In this document: positions 1 through 11,160 of the stretch, piece after piece
Layout of the letters: each line of letters opens with the position of its first letter
Position numbering within the stretch: position 1 is the first letter of the stretch
DNA from: Stictocephala bisonia
Taxonomy: Eukaryota > Arthropoda > Insecta > Hemiptera > Membracidae
Length of the DNA stretch: 64,000 nt
Reading direction: 5' to 3'
NCBI GenBank assembly: GCA_035578905.1
Contig: JAQJVL010000732.1
Location: 186,001-250,000 of the forward strand
Made by a program: the position numbers and the translations under genes
The notes under the pieces: generated by a model
Databases searched by the model: none
What the model was told of the DNA's origin: nothing
The model's input: only the letters and a program-made list of their open reading frames with translations

Positions 1-220
1 TATATCCTGTCTGTTTGTGTGCGTGAGTGGGTGTATGAGAATGGCCAAAGAAGTATAACTTCCACCGTGTGGTCCGACGCACACCCAATTTTTTTTTATT
101 TGTTTGACAGTAAATAATGTTTTTAGTTTAGAGCTTTTCCCACCTCCTTAGTTGGTGTATTGTCTCTCACACTTGATAGGGCTCGGTTTGTGTGAGAGTG
201 GATTTCAGTGGCTCACTCTG

Positions 221-468
221 TTATGCGCGATGTACACAACTACGCAATAAAGTAAAAAAGAACCGGCTGACAAACACGATGTACACAACTACGCAGTAAA
301 GCGAAGAGTCTCAATCTGATGTGCACGATGTACAAAACCACGCAGTAAGATAACGAGGCTCAATCTAACACAATCTACACAACTACGTTGTAAGGCAAAG
401 ATCTTCAATCTGTCGTGTACTATGTACACAACTACGCAGTAAGGTGAAGAGGCTCATCTGACATGCAT
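221..468. repeat. Diverged minisatellite, about 48-bp unit, 5 copies
   Basis: The core GATGTACACAACTACGCAG recurs at 229, 278, 327, 372 and 421, a spacing of 45-49 bases. Each core is followed by a purine-rich stretch and a variant of CTCAATCTGA. Copies differ by many substitutions, so the array is old. No open frame runs through it. Confidence 0.85.
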
Positions 469-480
469 TAGTCACACAAT

Positions 481-723
481 ATCACAATTAAAGTGATAAG
501 TTTAATAAATTTACCACTGATAGCGGAAAATAAAATATATTTTAAGAATTTGATGCCTCATTTTGCTTTTTGCGTAATTTTTTAGATTGATAAAACATTC
601 ATTCAATGCACAAATTAGTGTGTTCCTAATTTATATATTTGTTTACTAATAAACAATCAATCAAAACTATGATATTCGAAAAATAAGTACTGGTAACTTG
701 TTAAATTCTACGGTCTTTGTTAA
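481..723. other. No feature seen
   Basis: AT-rich sequence with no open frame, no recognisable repeat from the other families and no clear TATA box before the candidate exon that follows. Confidence 0.5.
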
Positions 724-805
724 ATGGCTTCATACCAAACAAACAAAAGCAGAAGCAGACAACGATGCGGGAGCGATGGAGTCGGAAGGGGATGGAGGAG
801 AGAGG
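724..805 (+). CDS. Candidate first coding exon ending at a splice donor
   Basis: I do not recognise the product. A short, comparatively GC-rich, purine-rich block sits in strongly AT-rich DNA and ends at GAGAGG|GTAAGATT, a good 5' splice donor. Two frames are open up to the donor: one from ATG at 724, giving a Ser/Arg/Gly-rich peptide starting MASYQTNKSRSRQR, and one from a downstream ATG giving MESEGDGGER. The change in composition and the donor are seen directly; that this is the first exon of a gene whose intron fills part of the window is inference. No core promoter is visible upstream. It could equally be a chance purine tract, so confidence is low. Confidence 0.22.
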
Positions 806-3219
806 GTAAGATTAATTTTATTATATAATATAAATAGCTAATGACAGCATTACTACACTTATCTGCGGTCAGTTAAAGTTTGCTATCACATATTTAGTTG
901 AATAAGCTGACTTAAACATGATGTCTAAACGGTATTCATTGTGTTAAGTAAGTGATGGTTAACCATTGTTCTTAAAAAATTAGATAGGCCTAATCTTACT
1001 CCTAATGAAATGTCTATTCAACCGGTACTGTAGTTTGATTTTAATTAATGTATGAAACAGTTTCGGTAATTATTTAGTTGACCTAATTATGTTGTTTTAT
1101 TTTTCTTAAAACCCTCATAGGCCTATATTATAATGGCATAATTCTGCAAGGACTTCAACAATTTTTGGTAGAACAGTCCTAAGGCTCTCCCTCCACTTGT
1201 CATTTTCAGACCATTCCGGTAAATTCGACTAATTAATCGTAAGTTTTGGGATTGATAAAAACGAACTGTAATATTTGTATATGCAAAATTATAGTTTATG
1301 AAAAGGGACTATTACAAAAGTAGCATATTACAAAAACAATTAGGCCTTCTCTTGATTAAAAAGAATATTTTACTCACATAACTTAAGTCTTACACCATTG
1401 TCAAAAATTTAGCAAATAACACGATTTAGCAAGCAATATCAAGTCTAACATAATACTTCACTAATTTGTGTTGCGGGAAAAAGTAGTGGGGGACGGTAGA
1501 AGTTAGCACCCATTTTTATGGAGAAGCCAGTATTTCCTTGCTTGATATTATCGCTTGAATTGATATTCAGCCAAATATTAGACTTTTAGGCCCTTTTTAT
1601 GCGCTTGTGGCTACCAAAGAGTGGGCCACAGCGATTTTTAAAGTAAATTGAGTTAAATGGGCCTATTTATTCGTGGTGGTGCAGGCCAATTAGTTGTTGC
1701 GGCCTGCAGATCCAGTGCGTAGCGACTGAGGAATCACAGCTTTTTACCAATTCCAATATATATTGTGGCTTATTAGAGCATTTTGGCACTGTGGTATGTG
1801 TTATTCCTGCAGTCAGCGCTTCCAACCTATTCTCTTCTTAACCCCACATGTTGAACAGACACTCTTGTTTGAGGTATTTGTTTTGCTGTACATTTTTATG
1901 TCTTGTTGCACCTAGGTAAACGAGGTTAATATTGAACAACTTATTTGTGAGATTAAATTAAGGCCTGGTATGTGGAACCCCATAGACGTTTAGACTTACA
2001 ACTGAGTTGTGTTGGCAGTACTGGCTCCCCACTGTAGGGGGTAATGAAAACTAGCAGGCTGTAATTGAAGAGCTGCATGAGAATTTTACTGCCGCTCATA
2101 TTCACCACTGTACTGTACACCACTGCTGCAATGCATAAAACATGCCCCAAGCGTGCCTTTTGTGCACCTTGCTGTATAATGATGGATCTTGCTACTCACA
2201 GGTGCGCTCCATAGTATTATAGATCCTTTAAAAGGTTCTTAATTAGCATATCACCTGTTGGCAAAACGTCAAACAACACAAAATTATTACAATATAAGAA
2301 TAAAATGTAATAATACTTAGACAGTGATATGTTTCGGTAAACCACTATCCTCAGACTAGAGGAATTCACTAATGATTGATTCTCCTTAAACAATCTTTAA
2401 GCCATAGTTTTCATTAAACAACCAAGCCATTAAGTCCCACAATAGTCAAGAAGTGAGAATCCTTCTTGAGTACTGAGTACATCATTATATGGTTTGAGAG
2501 GATAGAATTTGTCTCCGAGGACATAACTTGTCCAGTTATTCCATGTGTTGTCAAACAGATATTTTTTGTTTTTATTTTTACCTTTTCTACAAATTTCCAT
2601 CGTTTATAATAGCTTGAATACATGTATTAACAAAGGCTCTCTGGATCTCCAAAAATATTCCTGAAATCGTATTAGTTTGGATGCCAATGTTGTCTATGAA
2701 CTATGTCTATCTAACGATGTCTATGAACGAAGAAATAGTTGTTAACGATGTAGATGCTGAAAACCATCCTGGTCAAGGTAGTTGTAATTTCCTAAATTTT
2801 GTAAGATTCCAAGAAAATTTTTGTCATCTTCTGATTACATAGGCTTTCAGAATAACTTCTCACTGATGAACTACATGGAAGTAAACATTGCCTGCACATC
2901 AATTGCACAGTTTAAATATAGGTCCTCAAGGTTTTAATCGATCTGGGAAACAAATCAAAGATCAGATTAAATAATATCTAAACAATATTAGGCCTATTAT
3001 AGGCTGTGTGGTTGAAAAATACTTCACCAATCAAACTATTGTCAATTCAGTCATTTTAATTTATTTTTCAGTTGTTTTATCATTTGTACTTTGCAAAATC
3101 ATGTATACCAGTAAAAATAATGTGTAATTAAAAATTAATAGCCTAGCTCTTCAATATTTCTTTTAAATCCCTGTTAGAGGCTTGTTGAATCAGCTGAAAC
3201 AGAAAAAATACGTTTTATA
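806..3219. other. Unique-looking AT-rich DNA, no gene seen
   Basis: Only short chance open frames occur. The octamer TAGGCCTA appears at about 985, 1118 and 2989, part of an excess noted in the findings. No terminal inverted repeats or tandem arrays were recognised. Confidence 0.5.
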
Positions 3220-3358
3220 TACAGTGACTCATGACTATCCGGATCAAAGTGGCGGTGAATTGATCCGGATAGCATTGGTTCCTTACACACCAGAGTTATT
3301 CGAGGTTAAGTGGTCTATATGAGGACTGATGACCTTTCAAACGTCAGTGATATCTAGT

Positions 3359-3840
3359 TTAGTTTACTGAGGGGAAGGGAATGTCCGAGGCCATTCCTAG
3401 ACTGCAATTTAGCCTTAGACGTATTATGCTCCCCTGTTGCCTACTAGTTCCAAGCGGCTTAGCTAGCTTCCCCAGACTAGCTACCATTCTTCCTTCTGAG
3501 AGCTTGTCCTCGAATATTCTCCTTAGGTCCAGAGGTTCGAACTCAGTTAATAGGTTTTCGGCAGTCTCAAGAGCCTCACCACAAAGCCGGCAACTGTTGT
3601 CTTCTCTGTAGATACTAATCTTTGCCAGATGTTTCCTGAAGTGGTCGTGTCCAGTAATATACACAATCACCAACCTGATGTCATTTCGATTCATGGCGGT
3701 GAGTGATTTGGTCAGTGTAGGGTTGGGTCTTTTCACTAGAGATTTTGCAAAGACCTGGCCGTGAAACCCCTGCCGCCGTCCACTTTGGTGGCAATTTCTC
3801 GTCAAGTTCAGTATTTACCAAGTCCTGCCAATGATACCTA
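3359..3840 (-). pseudogene. LINE ORF2 3' fragment (RNase H tail and zinc knuckle)
   Basis: The minus strand carries a 148-residue open frame that reads like the end of a jockey/R1-type non-LTR retrotransposon polyprotein. The stretch IYITGHDHFRKHLAKI-like (here VYITGHDHFRKHLAKI) matches the TGH motif that follows the RNase H domain. It is followed by CRLCGEALETAENLL, the usual Cys-x2-Cys ... His ... Cys knuckle. The knuckle is broken: the expected His is Asn and the following CEC is replaced by TEF. No reverse transcriptase or endonuclease domain is present and the 5' side stops abruptly at about 3840, so this is a dead, 5'-truncated copy. It lies inside the Tigger-like element. Confidence 0.75.
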
Positions 3841-3977
3841 AGTGATGCTTATTAGATGATGTCTGTACTTTCATTATTAACCTATATTATAATTGAAACT
3901 TTGTTATAAAATAGATTCTTCAACTAAAGTTGACAAATACTAAAATGTAGGGTATAGCTTTTGCTATACTGAAACAA

Positions 3978-3980
<3 letters not shown>

Positions 3981-4008
<28 letters not shown>
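3981..4008. repeat. (AG)n microsatellite
   Basis: About 14 uninterrupted AG dinucleotides just beyond the LINE fragment. Confidence 0.95.
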
Positions 4009-4299
4009 AATTTTAATTTAACAATCGTCAAGATTGAAAATGGTGACAATTAATCTTGCAATAATAATAAAAAGTTACAAAACAATATTGTTATAGTCCA
4101 ACAGGGTCATAAATAAATAAGGGGATTCAACTTCTGGCTACCAATTCTTACTTTTATTTACAAGTTCTAAATCACTAAATTATACACTATGAAATATTTA
4201 CAAACTTAAATTACAGCTAAGACACTATTTCAACACTTAAATTAATCACTAAAATTTTGTATTACTTATTACTCTGTTCACCTAGTGTCCGACACAGTT

Positions 4300-4385
4300 T
4301 GGTATACTGTCACTGCACTGTCACTAGACTGTTACTGTCAAATCCACTGAGGCTGACTGTCACTCACTGACTGACTGTCAGGTCT
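4300..4385. repeat. Short ACTGTC-rich cluster
   Basis: ACTGTC/ACTGAC variants occur about eight times in 85 bases with irregular spacing. A low-order imperfect repeat without a fixed unit. Confidence 0.6.
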
Positions 4386-4491
4386 GCCAATGGATGTCTT
4401 CATATGATCCATTGTTGGAAGCCAAGAAGAAGATCTGGAACTGGCAATGCTGAACCCTGGAAGTAGGATCTAGAACTTCACGACTCTAATT

Positions 4492-4512
4492 CACACACAC
4501 ACACACACACAC
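4492..4512. repeat. (AC)n microsatellite
   Basis: About ten AC dinucleotides. Confidence 0.95.
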
Positions 4513-5154
4513 TATTCACTCCAATTACACTTCACTATTCAGCTGGGTCACTGACTTTTGACTACTTACGAGGTTACAAATAACATTGTGCAGGAAACGT
4601 CATGCCTAGTGCAAAATTCTATAGATAAGAAGGGGCGGGAAATATAATGCTAAGCACAATTAAGGGACCAGGAACTGAATGTGCCTTCATTTGCAGCACA
4701 TGTGTACTGGTATACTCTTATATCTTGTGGATATAGTATTGGAAATGTACCTGATTTTACCACTGAAGAAATAAGCTACATTTATTTTAATCTGATCCGG
4801 ATAGGACAGATTGTGGATAGTTACAATCTAAAGTGTTGCGAAGCCACTGTATATAGTTCTACACATGCTTAAACAAAATATTAAGAGCCCAACCGTCAAC
4901 TTATCTTTCCATATAACTATGCCAATATAAGATTTCCAGTCAAGAAAGCCACCAGCATTTATTTGCTATCATTCTAAGTGCATCTGATTTTTTTAAATTG
5001 TTAAGTTCTCATTCTCCTGGAAGCGGTATTTCCATCTATCACTCCAGTAGCACTGTATCACATACCTAATCCAAGACAGTTTTACGTGCCAAGTTGTACA
5101 ACCCTTGATAGTTTATACCCAATTATTCATTATTATCATTATTTATTAGCAAGA

Positions 5155-5530
5155 CACTGATCGTTAAGAAATGGGCGAATATGAGGGGCGAATGAGTGTT
5201 GATGAACAAGTGTAGTCATTGTTACGAACTAAGGTCGACTGTTGCTGAGAAAGAGATATTTATTAATAGTCAAATAGCCAGGGCAACTAAGTTAACAGGC
5301 TTCTTATAAGCTAAAAACCAGACTAAAACTGTGTGGTTCGTATTCCACGTAGAGCTGTTGGTCCCTTAGTTGCCTTGGCTATTTGGCTATTAATGAATTG
5401 GCTCTTTCTGAGCAACAGTAGACCTTAGTTAGTAACAATGACTACACAGGTCATCCACACTCATACTTCACTCATGTAATCATTCATATTCATTTAAAAT
5501 ACACTTCTGCTATGAATGCCATCTGTGCTG
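5155..5530. mobile_element. Family A, two copies in inverted (foldback) arrangement
   Basis: 5155-5330 is the reverse complement of Family A and 5330-5530 is a forward copy, meeting near TGTGTGGTTCGTATTCCACG. Both carry the TTAGTTAGTAACAATGACTA block and the GCTCTTTCTGAG block. Family A is a roughly 400-base dispersed repeat seen 16 times in this window. Its centre is a near-palindromic ACGTGG TTCGGATT CCACGT hairpin and its 3' end is the block CAACGTTGTGTCGGCGTCTC followed by a GTAAGAA-type tail. Confidence 0.85.
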
Positions 5531-6721
5531 TGTTGGCATCTCAATCTGAATAATAAATAACAATCTGGATATTAAAAATGGATAGTAAATCTAAAATTTA
5601 TTTATTGTAATTAATTAGGCTATTGCTATTGAGTAATTGCACTGTTTAGGTTATAACAGAGTTACAAAGCAGTAGTTAACGTGAAAAACCACTATCAGTA
5701 ACTTATATAAGGTTAAAACTAAGTATTTTTGCTCAGAATGCAAGTTTTCTATATTTGGTGGACGTATGAACTAATTAGCTTCTCCTTTGGCTCAAGACTC
5801 TACTCTCATTATCGGCCAACCGCAGCATCGTCAGCAACAAAGTCAAGCTGTCTCTCTAAGTAGTACAGATTATTTCTGACAACTTCCTCAGCCAAATCTT
5901 ATTTTTGGAATTCTTTGAAATTCTTTTTTTAGAGAGTACAATGATCCTGGTAGTTTTCCCGTCCAGTGTTTGCCAATATTTGTCTTTGTTTCCAATGTAA
6001 ACAGCAAGTTCTGAGGAACGTGATGGATAGAATCTTTCATGTAAAAACCTTATGTATAATAGTGAACTCGTTTTTTGTTAATGCAACTCCTTCCTTATTT
6101 TGTGACCGATTTTAGGTATCAAACAATTTGCCCCTATTAACTGTTGTGCGTAAAGTTATTCATTTGTCAATACTTTTTACCCTGAAGGGCATGGGAAACC
6201 CTTAAAGTACGTTTTCAGCTAAAATAATAACATGGAAAGAGATTTAATTTAATCTGAAATTGACATCTGCTCAAATGAAAATAATGATGTTTATTAAACT
6301 TTAACAGCTGTTGGAAAGTAATAATGATGGTTATATAAATGAATAAATGATTTATTCCTTCAGTAAACGTTTACATAATACTAAAATATGTGTACTACTT
6401 AGGAATATTACTGGTCACAGTTTCCAGCAGTGTGTCGAGTTTCATTATCTATTATAATGATGTATACAACAACAGAAACAACAATTTAGTGTGCCAAAAC
6501 CCCAAGGCATCTACTGCAATTATTATCAGAACAATAAACACTTAAAAATTTATATTACAAACTGCATACATAAACCAAAATACAATATTGCTTAATTTTA
6601 ATTGCTTTTTATTTTTATACATACATTCTGTTTATAGCTTATATAATAGCAAAGGAAAAAACAGAACATATAAATTCACTAAAAATCTATATACAGAGTG
6701 TTCCAAAAGTCCAGGAACGGT
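5531..6721. other. No gene or recognised repeat
   Basis: AT-rich, with many stop codons in all frames. Around 6690 the string ACAGAGTGTTCCAAAAGTCC may be the outer end of the foldback that follows. Confidence 0.45.
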
Positions 6722-7945
6722 ATTATATTTTTTAAACCTTTGGACATAAAGCAATAACACTTTAAAAATACATGCAATACCTAAAAATCTACATTTTTAA
6801 GCAAATATAATTTTTTTCAATCATACTGGGGATGGTCCACAAGGAATCAGGAGAATTTTTTTTTTTTTTTTTTTTTACTTCACTCGCCAGTTGAACATGG
6901 GCCTACAGGCCTGTGCGTCAACTTTATTCAATGAGTGAAGTACCGACCGTTGGCTCAGTGGGGATTCGAACCTTGGACCTTGCCCTCCGCAGTCCGAAGC
7001 CTTAGCCACTGAGCCACCACACCGGCTTTATAATCTTACTTTAGAGTATAGGCTGAGATGTACATCATATTAAAGATCTCTATTAGGAGAATACAATACT
7101 GCAAATTAAACTTCAAAAGGTTAATCCTAAACAAAATGGCGGCACTCGAAAGTTTCAATGCCGATCATAAAAGTGTGCAAGTTCAAGAATGGCTTAATTT
7201 GATTGTAATCATATGAGATGAAGGTTCAAAACTTCATGCATGATAACTGTACACAAAAACCTACTTTAAGATGTATTCAGTGTCCTGCTATTCTATGGGA
7301 ACGGTCCACGAGGAGTCAGTAGAAACATTTCAACGTAAGCATAGGTTGATATGCACATCATTCTAAAGGGATGATCAAGCAAAGAAGAATGCCGCAAACC
7401 GCACTTCAAAAGCTTTATCCGATACAAAATGGTGGCAGTTTAAAATCTATTAAACCCAGCCATTTTGTAACGGATAAAGCTTTTGAAGTGCCGTTTGCAG
7501 CATTCTCCTTCGCTTGGCTAGCCATTTAAAATGATGTGTATATCAACCTATGCTTACAATGAAATTTTTGGACCGTTCTCATATAAGTATAGCAGGATAC
7601 TGAATACATCTTAAAGTAGGTGTTTATGTAAAGTAATTAAGTGTTAAGATTTGTACCTTCATCTCATATGGTTACAATAAAATGAAGCCATTCTTGAACT
7701 TTCACATACGATCGGTATTGAAACTTTCGAGTGCCGCCATTAATTTGCGGTATGATGGTTCTACTAATAGACACCTTTAATATGATGTACATCTCAGCCT
7801 GTGCTCTAATTTAAGATTTTCTTCTGACTCCTTGTGGACCATCCCCAGTATGATAGAAAAATTGATATTTGCTTCAAAATGTAGTGTATATATTTGTAAT
7901 GAGTTGTTGCTTTATGTGCAATAGTTCAGAAAATATAATAAAATA
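6722..7945. mobile_element. 1.2 kb foldback (long inverted-repeat) element
   Basis: The two halves are reverse complements over most of their length. Paired landmarks are GGGGATGGTCCAC near 6830 and GTGGACCATCCCC near 7840; AAATGGCGGCACTCGAAAG near 7134 and CTTTCGAGTGCCGCCAT near 7722; CAAAATGGTGGC near 7425 and GCCATTTTGTAA near 7460. The turn is at about 7445-7455. Identity looks like 80-90% with small indels, and the left arm is interrupted by a SINE. No open frame of note. The class is not assigned; long-TIR MITEs of this build are common in insects. Confidence 0.85.
6856..7026 (-). mobile_element. tRNA-derived SINE, family SINE-1 (copy 1)
   Basis: Read on the minus strand, this has an A box TGGCTCAGTGGCTAAG (7002-7016) and a B box GGTTCGAATCCC (6961-6972), about 40 bases apart as in a tRNA head. 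An unrelated body of about 80 bases follows, ending in a 22-base poly(A), seen as poly(T) at 6856-6877. It interrupts the left arm of the foldback: the other arm runs straight through the corresponding site, so this insertion is the younger event. Confidence 0.85.
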
Positions 7946-8422
7946 TATTGTGTGAATATATGTATTACGTGTGTATGTATATCTGTTTATGAGTATCTTC
8001 TTTTTTTTTTTTTTCTCGTTTTTCATTGCTACACGAAGCGGCTTATTATATTTTTAAAATAAAGGTTGAAGCCATCTAAGTATTGTTTATTTCTTTTTAC
8101 AGAATATTTTTATTTTTATTAATACCACTTAATTTGTTTACTGGCCACATTTACGGACAAAAGCGGTCAGTAAATGTCCTAACAAACAAACAAGTATAAA
8201 AATTTAATATAAAATAAACGATAAATATTGTCACAATAAAAACAGTAGAGATGATGAATATACGATCAAATAATTTTTGTAAAAGATCTACGCTTCATAC
8301 TTGCTAATTTAGGAAGTGAACATGCCCTAAGTTGTTTGAATGTCCTAGTCCTCTCGCTCACTGACCCACTACTACGGTGTTTACCTCTACCACTTCTCAT
8401 TTTTATGAAATGTCAATAATAA
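7946..8422. other. No gene or recognised repeat
   Basis: AT-rich with a poly(T) run near 8000. No supported feature. Confidence 0.45.
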
Positions 8423-8830
8423 AGTTTGGGAGATTGTAGGCGATAGGTTGGATGCTCGGTCCTCTTAATACCGACATGGCATCCACTTGATTGTTGCTAT
8501 CGGCGTCGACACTACTAGAGAGGTCTGGGGTGTCCATGTTGGGTGGTAATCACTCTGCGGATGTTGTGTGGGGGAGATAACTGAGTATCAGGCTTGTCAA
8601 TTAGCTGAAAATCAGACCAGCACTACGTGGTTCGGATTCCACGTAAAGCTGTAGGTCCCTTAGTTGCCCTGGCTGTTGGGCTATTAATGAATTGCTCTTT
8701 CTGAGGAACAGTTGAACTCAGTTATTAACCAGACTACACTCATCCACACTCATCCTACACTCATATAACCATTCATTTTCGCCTTAAAATACCAACAACG
8801 TTGTGTCGGCGTCTCATATGTAATAATGTA
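8423..8830 (+). mobile_element. Family A copy, near full length
   Basis: Runs from GGGAGATTGTAGGCGATAGG through the central ACGTGGTTCGGATTCCACGT hairpin to CAACGTTGTGTCGGCGTCTC and a short ATGTAATAATGTAA tail. This is one of the best copies for building a consensus. Confidence 0.85.
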
Positions 8831-8848
8831 ATACATTTACATACATAC

Positions 8849-8977
8849 ATACACGTACAGTGGTACTGACCCACCCACCCACCCATACACGTGCAGTGGT
8901 ATTGACCCACCCGCCCACACACACACGTACAGTGGTATTGACCCACCCGCCCACCCATACACGTACAGTGGTATTTT
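8849..8977. repeat. 36-bp minisatellite, about 3.5 copies
   Basis: The unit contains ACACGTACAGTGGTATTG followed by a C-rich ACCCACCCGCCC tract. It starts immediately after a Family A tail and an ACAT run, so it may have grown out of the tail. The minus strand is G-rich. Confidence 0.9.
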
Positions 8978-9737
8978 TATATTAAATTTTTTTTTATATA
9001 AATTTTTTTATTTTGTTTATATTAATTTTTTTTATTTTGGAATTAAACTCATCTATCTATTCATAATTATTAATCTAGTTTTTCAGCCAAAGTTCACGCT
9101 CTTATTAAAAATAATTTTTGATCGAACACCCATAACACCTTGACTGCGGACCCCTTATTTTTACGGAGTAGCATAACATAACTAATGCGGATCCCGTAGT
9201 TGTACAGGATTGATGTTTTAATTTCATTAAATAGCCTATTGAGTATTAATACGAGTCTGAACCTTGGCCACCACCCAGAACAGAAAGTCTCTACTAAACA
9301 TAGGCCTCATAGAAAACAACCTTTTCAACATACTGGTGCGAGTGAGATGCACTGTGTGGTGCAAGTGAGACAGGGAAGTACTTCCCTCACTGTGTAATTC
9401 ATTGAAACCACGTTGACGGAAGGCCGCAGTGACTATTGATTGGGCACTTTATCAAGAGCAGTGACTATTGATTGGCTTGATTAACACCATCGAATCAAGC
9501 TTAGAACGATTAAATTGAATCATTTTTTATTTTTCAAACAATGTAAACAATAAATAGGAATTAAACAAACTTGTACAGTCAATTACATTTATTTTCCTTA
9601 ACTAAACATTGTTGCCGAAGTTAGTCACTCCAATGAAGTAAGGAAGCTAAGCGGTAGAAATATTCACCTCTGCTGCTAGGAACTCCTACATACGCTAAAT
9701 ATAACATGTAGGTCACTTATAGTGACTAGCCAAGGTA
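8978..9737. other. AT-rich stretch, no supported gene
   Basis: Includes poly(T)/(AT) runs at 8980-9050 and a short direct repeat, GCAGTGACTATTGATTGG at about 9428 and 9455. Open frames are short. Confidence 0.45.
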
Positions 9738-9812
9738 ATTATTGAGTGGATGCAGCTTGAGAGGGTTAGAACACAATCATCGCCTACAATCTCCACCACA
9801 CTTGGTCCCCTC
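9738..9812 (-). mobile_element. Family A fragment (5' end)
   Basis: The minus strand matches the Family A start: the GGGGACCAAGTGTGGTGGAG-like block and GATTGTAGGCGATG. The remainder of the element is absent. Confidence 0.65.
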
Positions 9813-10885
9813 TAATAGCTTATTTACATCTAATCGAATACTTTAAAGAAACAATGTCTTGTCATGACAAATTAAAAATAAATATACATACAATGAATAA
9901 GTCATTTACTTAAATAGAACACTCAAATTATAAAAATAATTTTTGGATTTGTTGACATATTTACTTTATTATATAGCATGTTTTACATTTTAAAAGCTGT
10001 CAAGAGGGACTTTCGCAGATTTTTTTCTTCTCCAAATTTCAGGTGTTCATGTTCTTATCGTGTGAGCTTTTTTTTGTCAAGAATCAGTTTAAAATATAAA
10101 AATGTTCCGCAATTATTGTAAAATGTATTAATTCTACATAAGTTTATCAATAAATTAATAAAGTTAAACTGTATGTTTTATATTTTATCACAAAGTACCG
10201 TAGTTAAATTTTGTTGTACATTTCTGTTTTGTTACAACAATTATTGTATATAGGTAAGATAATCATTATTGGCCAATCACTCTTTGACTTTTATGTTTGA
10301 GTTCATTATTATATGTTTTATTTTTGGATGTATACCTTGAGACAGGTTATATACATAAAATCACTGTAGATACTACCTACATCTAGTTGATAATAATCTG
10401 TATAGGACTGGGTGTCGTGTCACCTGATCTAGTTTTGCTTGTTCAGTTGAAACATTACAGCATAACAAATAAAATATAATAAACTAATTGATTACATTTG
10501 TACACTTATCACATCTATAGTAATTACAAAATATATAATTCACACAATGTAATTGATTTTTAAGACCATAAATTTAAATATAAAACATACTAAGTAAAAT
10601 ATCTCTTGAAATAATATTTAATTATAAAGTACCGGTTTAAAAATGTGGCCTATTTTATAATATGAGTAACAATGATATGTGTGTAATGCAGTTTCAATGA
10701 AATTTTAATATGTGTTCTTATAGTTGTCCTCAATATTAAATATATTTCTGTTTGTTCGTAAAAACCCACAACTCCATATAAATATACAACTATTACAGTG
10801 TTCACGTTAAATAATATTAAAAATATATAATAGAATACAGTAATAATAGTTGACGTTTAGAAACACGAGTGAGACAACGCCTGAA
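9813..10885. other. No gene or recognised repeat
   Basis: Very AT-rich with no long open frame and no family match. Confidence 0.45.
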
Positions 10886-10996
10886 AACGGGAAGATACTG
10901 CACGCTCGACGGTCCTGTAGCTGTATCACGTCTGACGCCTTGATACTGTCAGGCGTTCGTAGATGTTGATACAGTATCAATACATATTGATACAGG
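10886..10996. repeat. Short inverted repeats, related to 60440-60525
   Basis: Contains the hairpin ACGCCT/AGGCGT around TGATACTGTC and the palindrome GATACAGTATC. The block TATCACGTCTGACGCC recurs as TATCACGGTCTGACGCC near 60500, with loosely similar DNA on the left, so it may be a dispersed repeat of unknown class. Confidence 0.4.
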
Positions 10997-11060
10997 AATC
11001 AAGTTTTAAGCCCAATGATGTTTAATATCCTACGCATGAGCCCAAATTATAACAATCGAT

Positions 11061-11160
11061 CTTAGTTAGTAACAATGACTACACTCGTTCATCTACACTC
11101 ATTCGCCCCTCATATTCACCCATTTCTTGATGATCGACGTGTTACCAATGAATAATGAAC
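11061..11160 (+). mobile_element. Family A fragment, variant 3' end
   Basis: Starts at CTTAGTTAGTAACAATGACT and continues with CATTCGCCCCTCATATTC, the variant 3' block also seen at 5155, 22853 and 42370. 5'-truncated. Confidence 0.75.

Larger units (their letters stand above)
3222..4849. mobile_element. pogo/Tigger-like DNA transposon remnant
   Basis: The left end reads TA|CAGTGACTCATGACTATCCG and the right end, reverse-complemented, reads TA|CAGTGGCTTCGCAACAC and continues to a TATCCGGAT match. A TA dinucleotide flanks both sides (3220-3221 and 4850-4851), as expected for Tc1/mariner-superfamily insertion. CAGT ends followed by TATCCG are typical of the Tigger/pogo group; that assignment is family knowledge. 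No transposase remains. The inside holds a LINE fragment (3350-3850), microsatellites and unrelated DNA, so this is a non-autonomous copy swollen by later insertions, or two independent ends. Confidence 0.5.

Noticed and set aside
3381..3611. Plus-strand ORF of 76 codons
   Set aside because: Shadow of the minus-strand LINE fragment, which carries the recognisable motifs.
4681..4872. 63-codon plus-strand ORF
   Set aside because: It overlaps the right end of the Tigger-like element and has no protein-like features.
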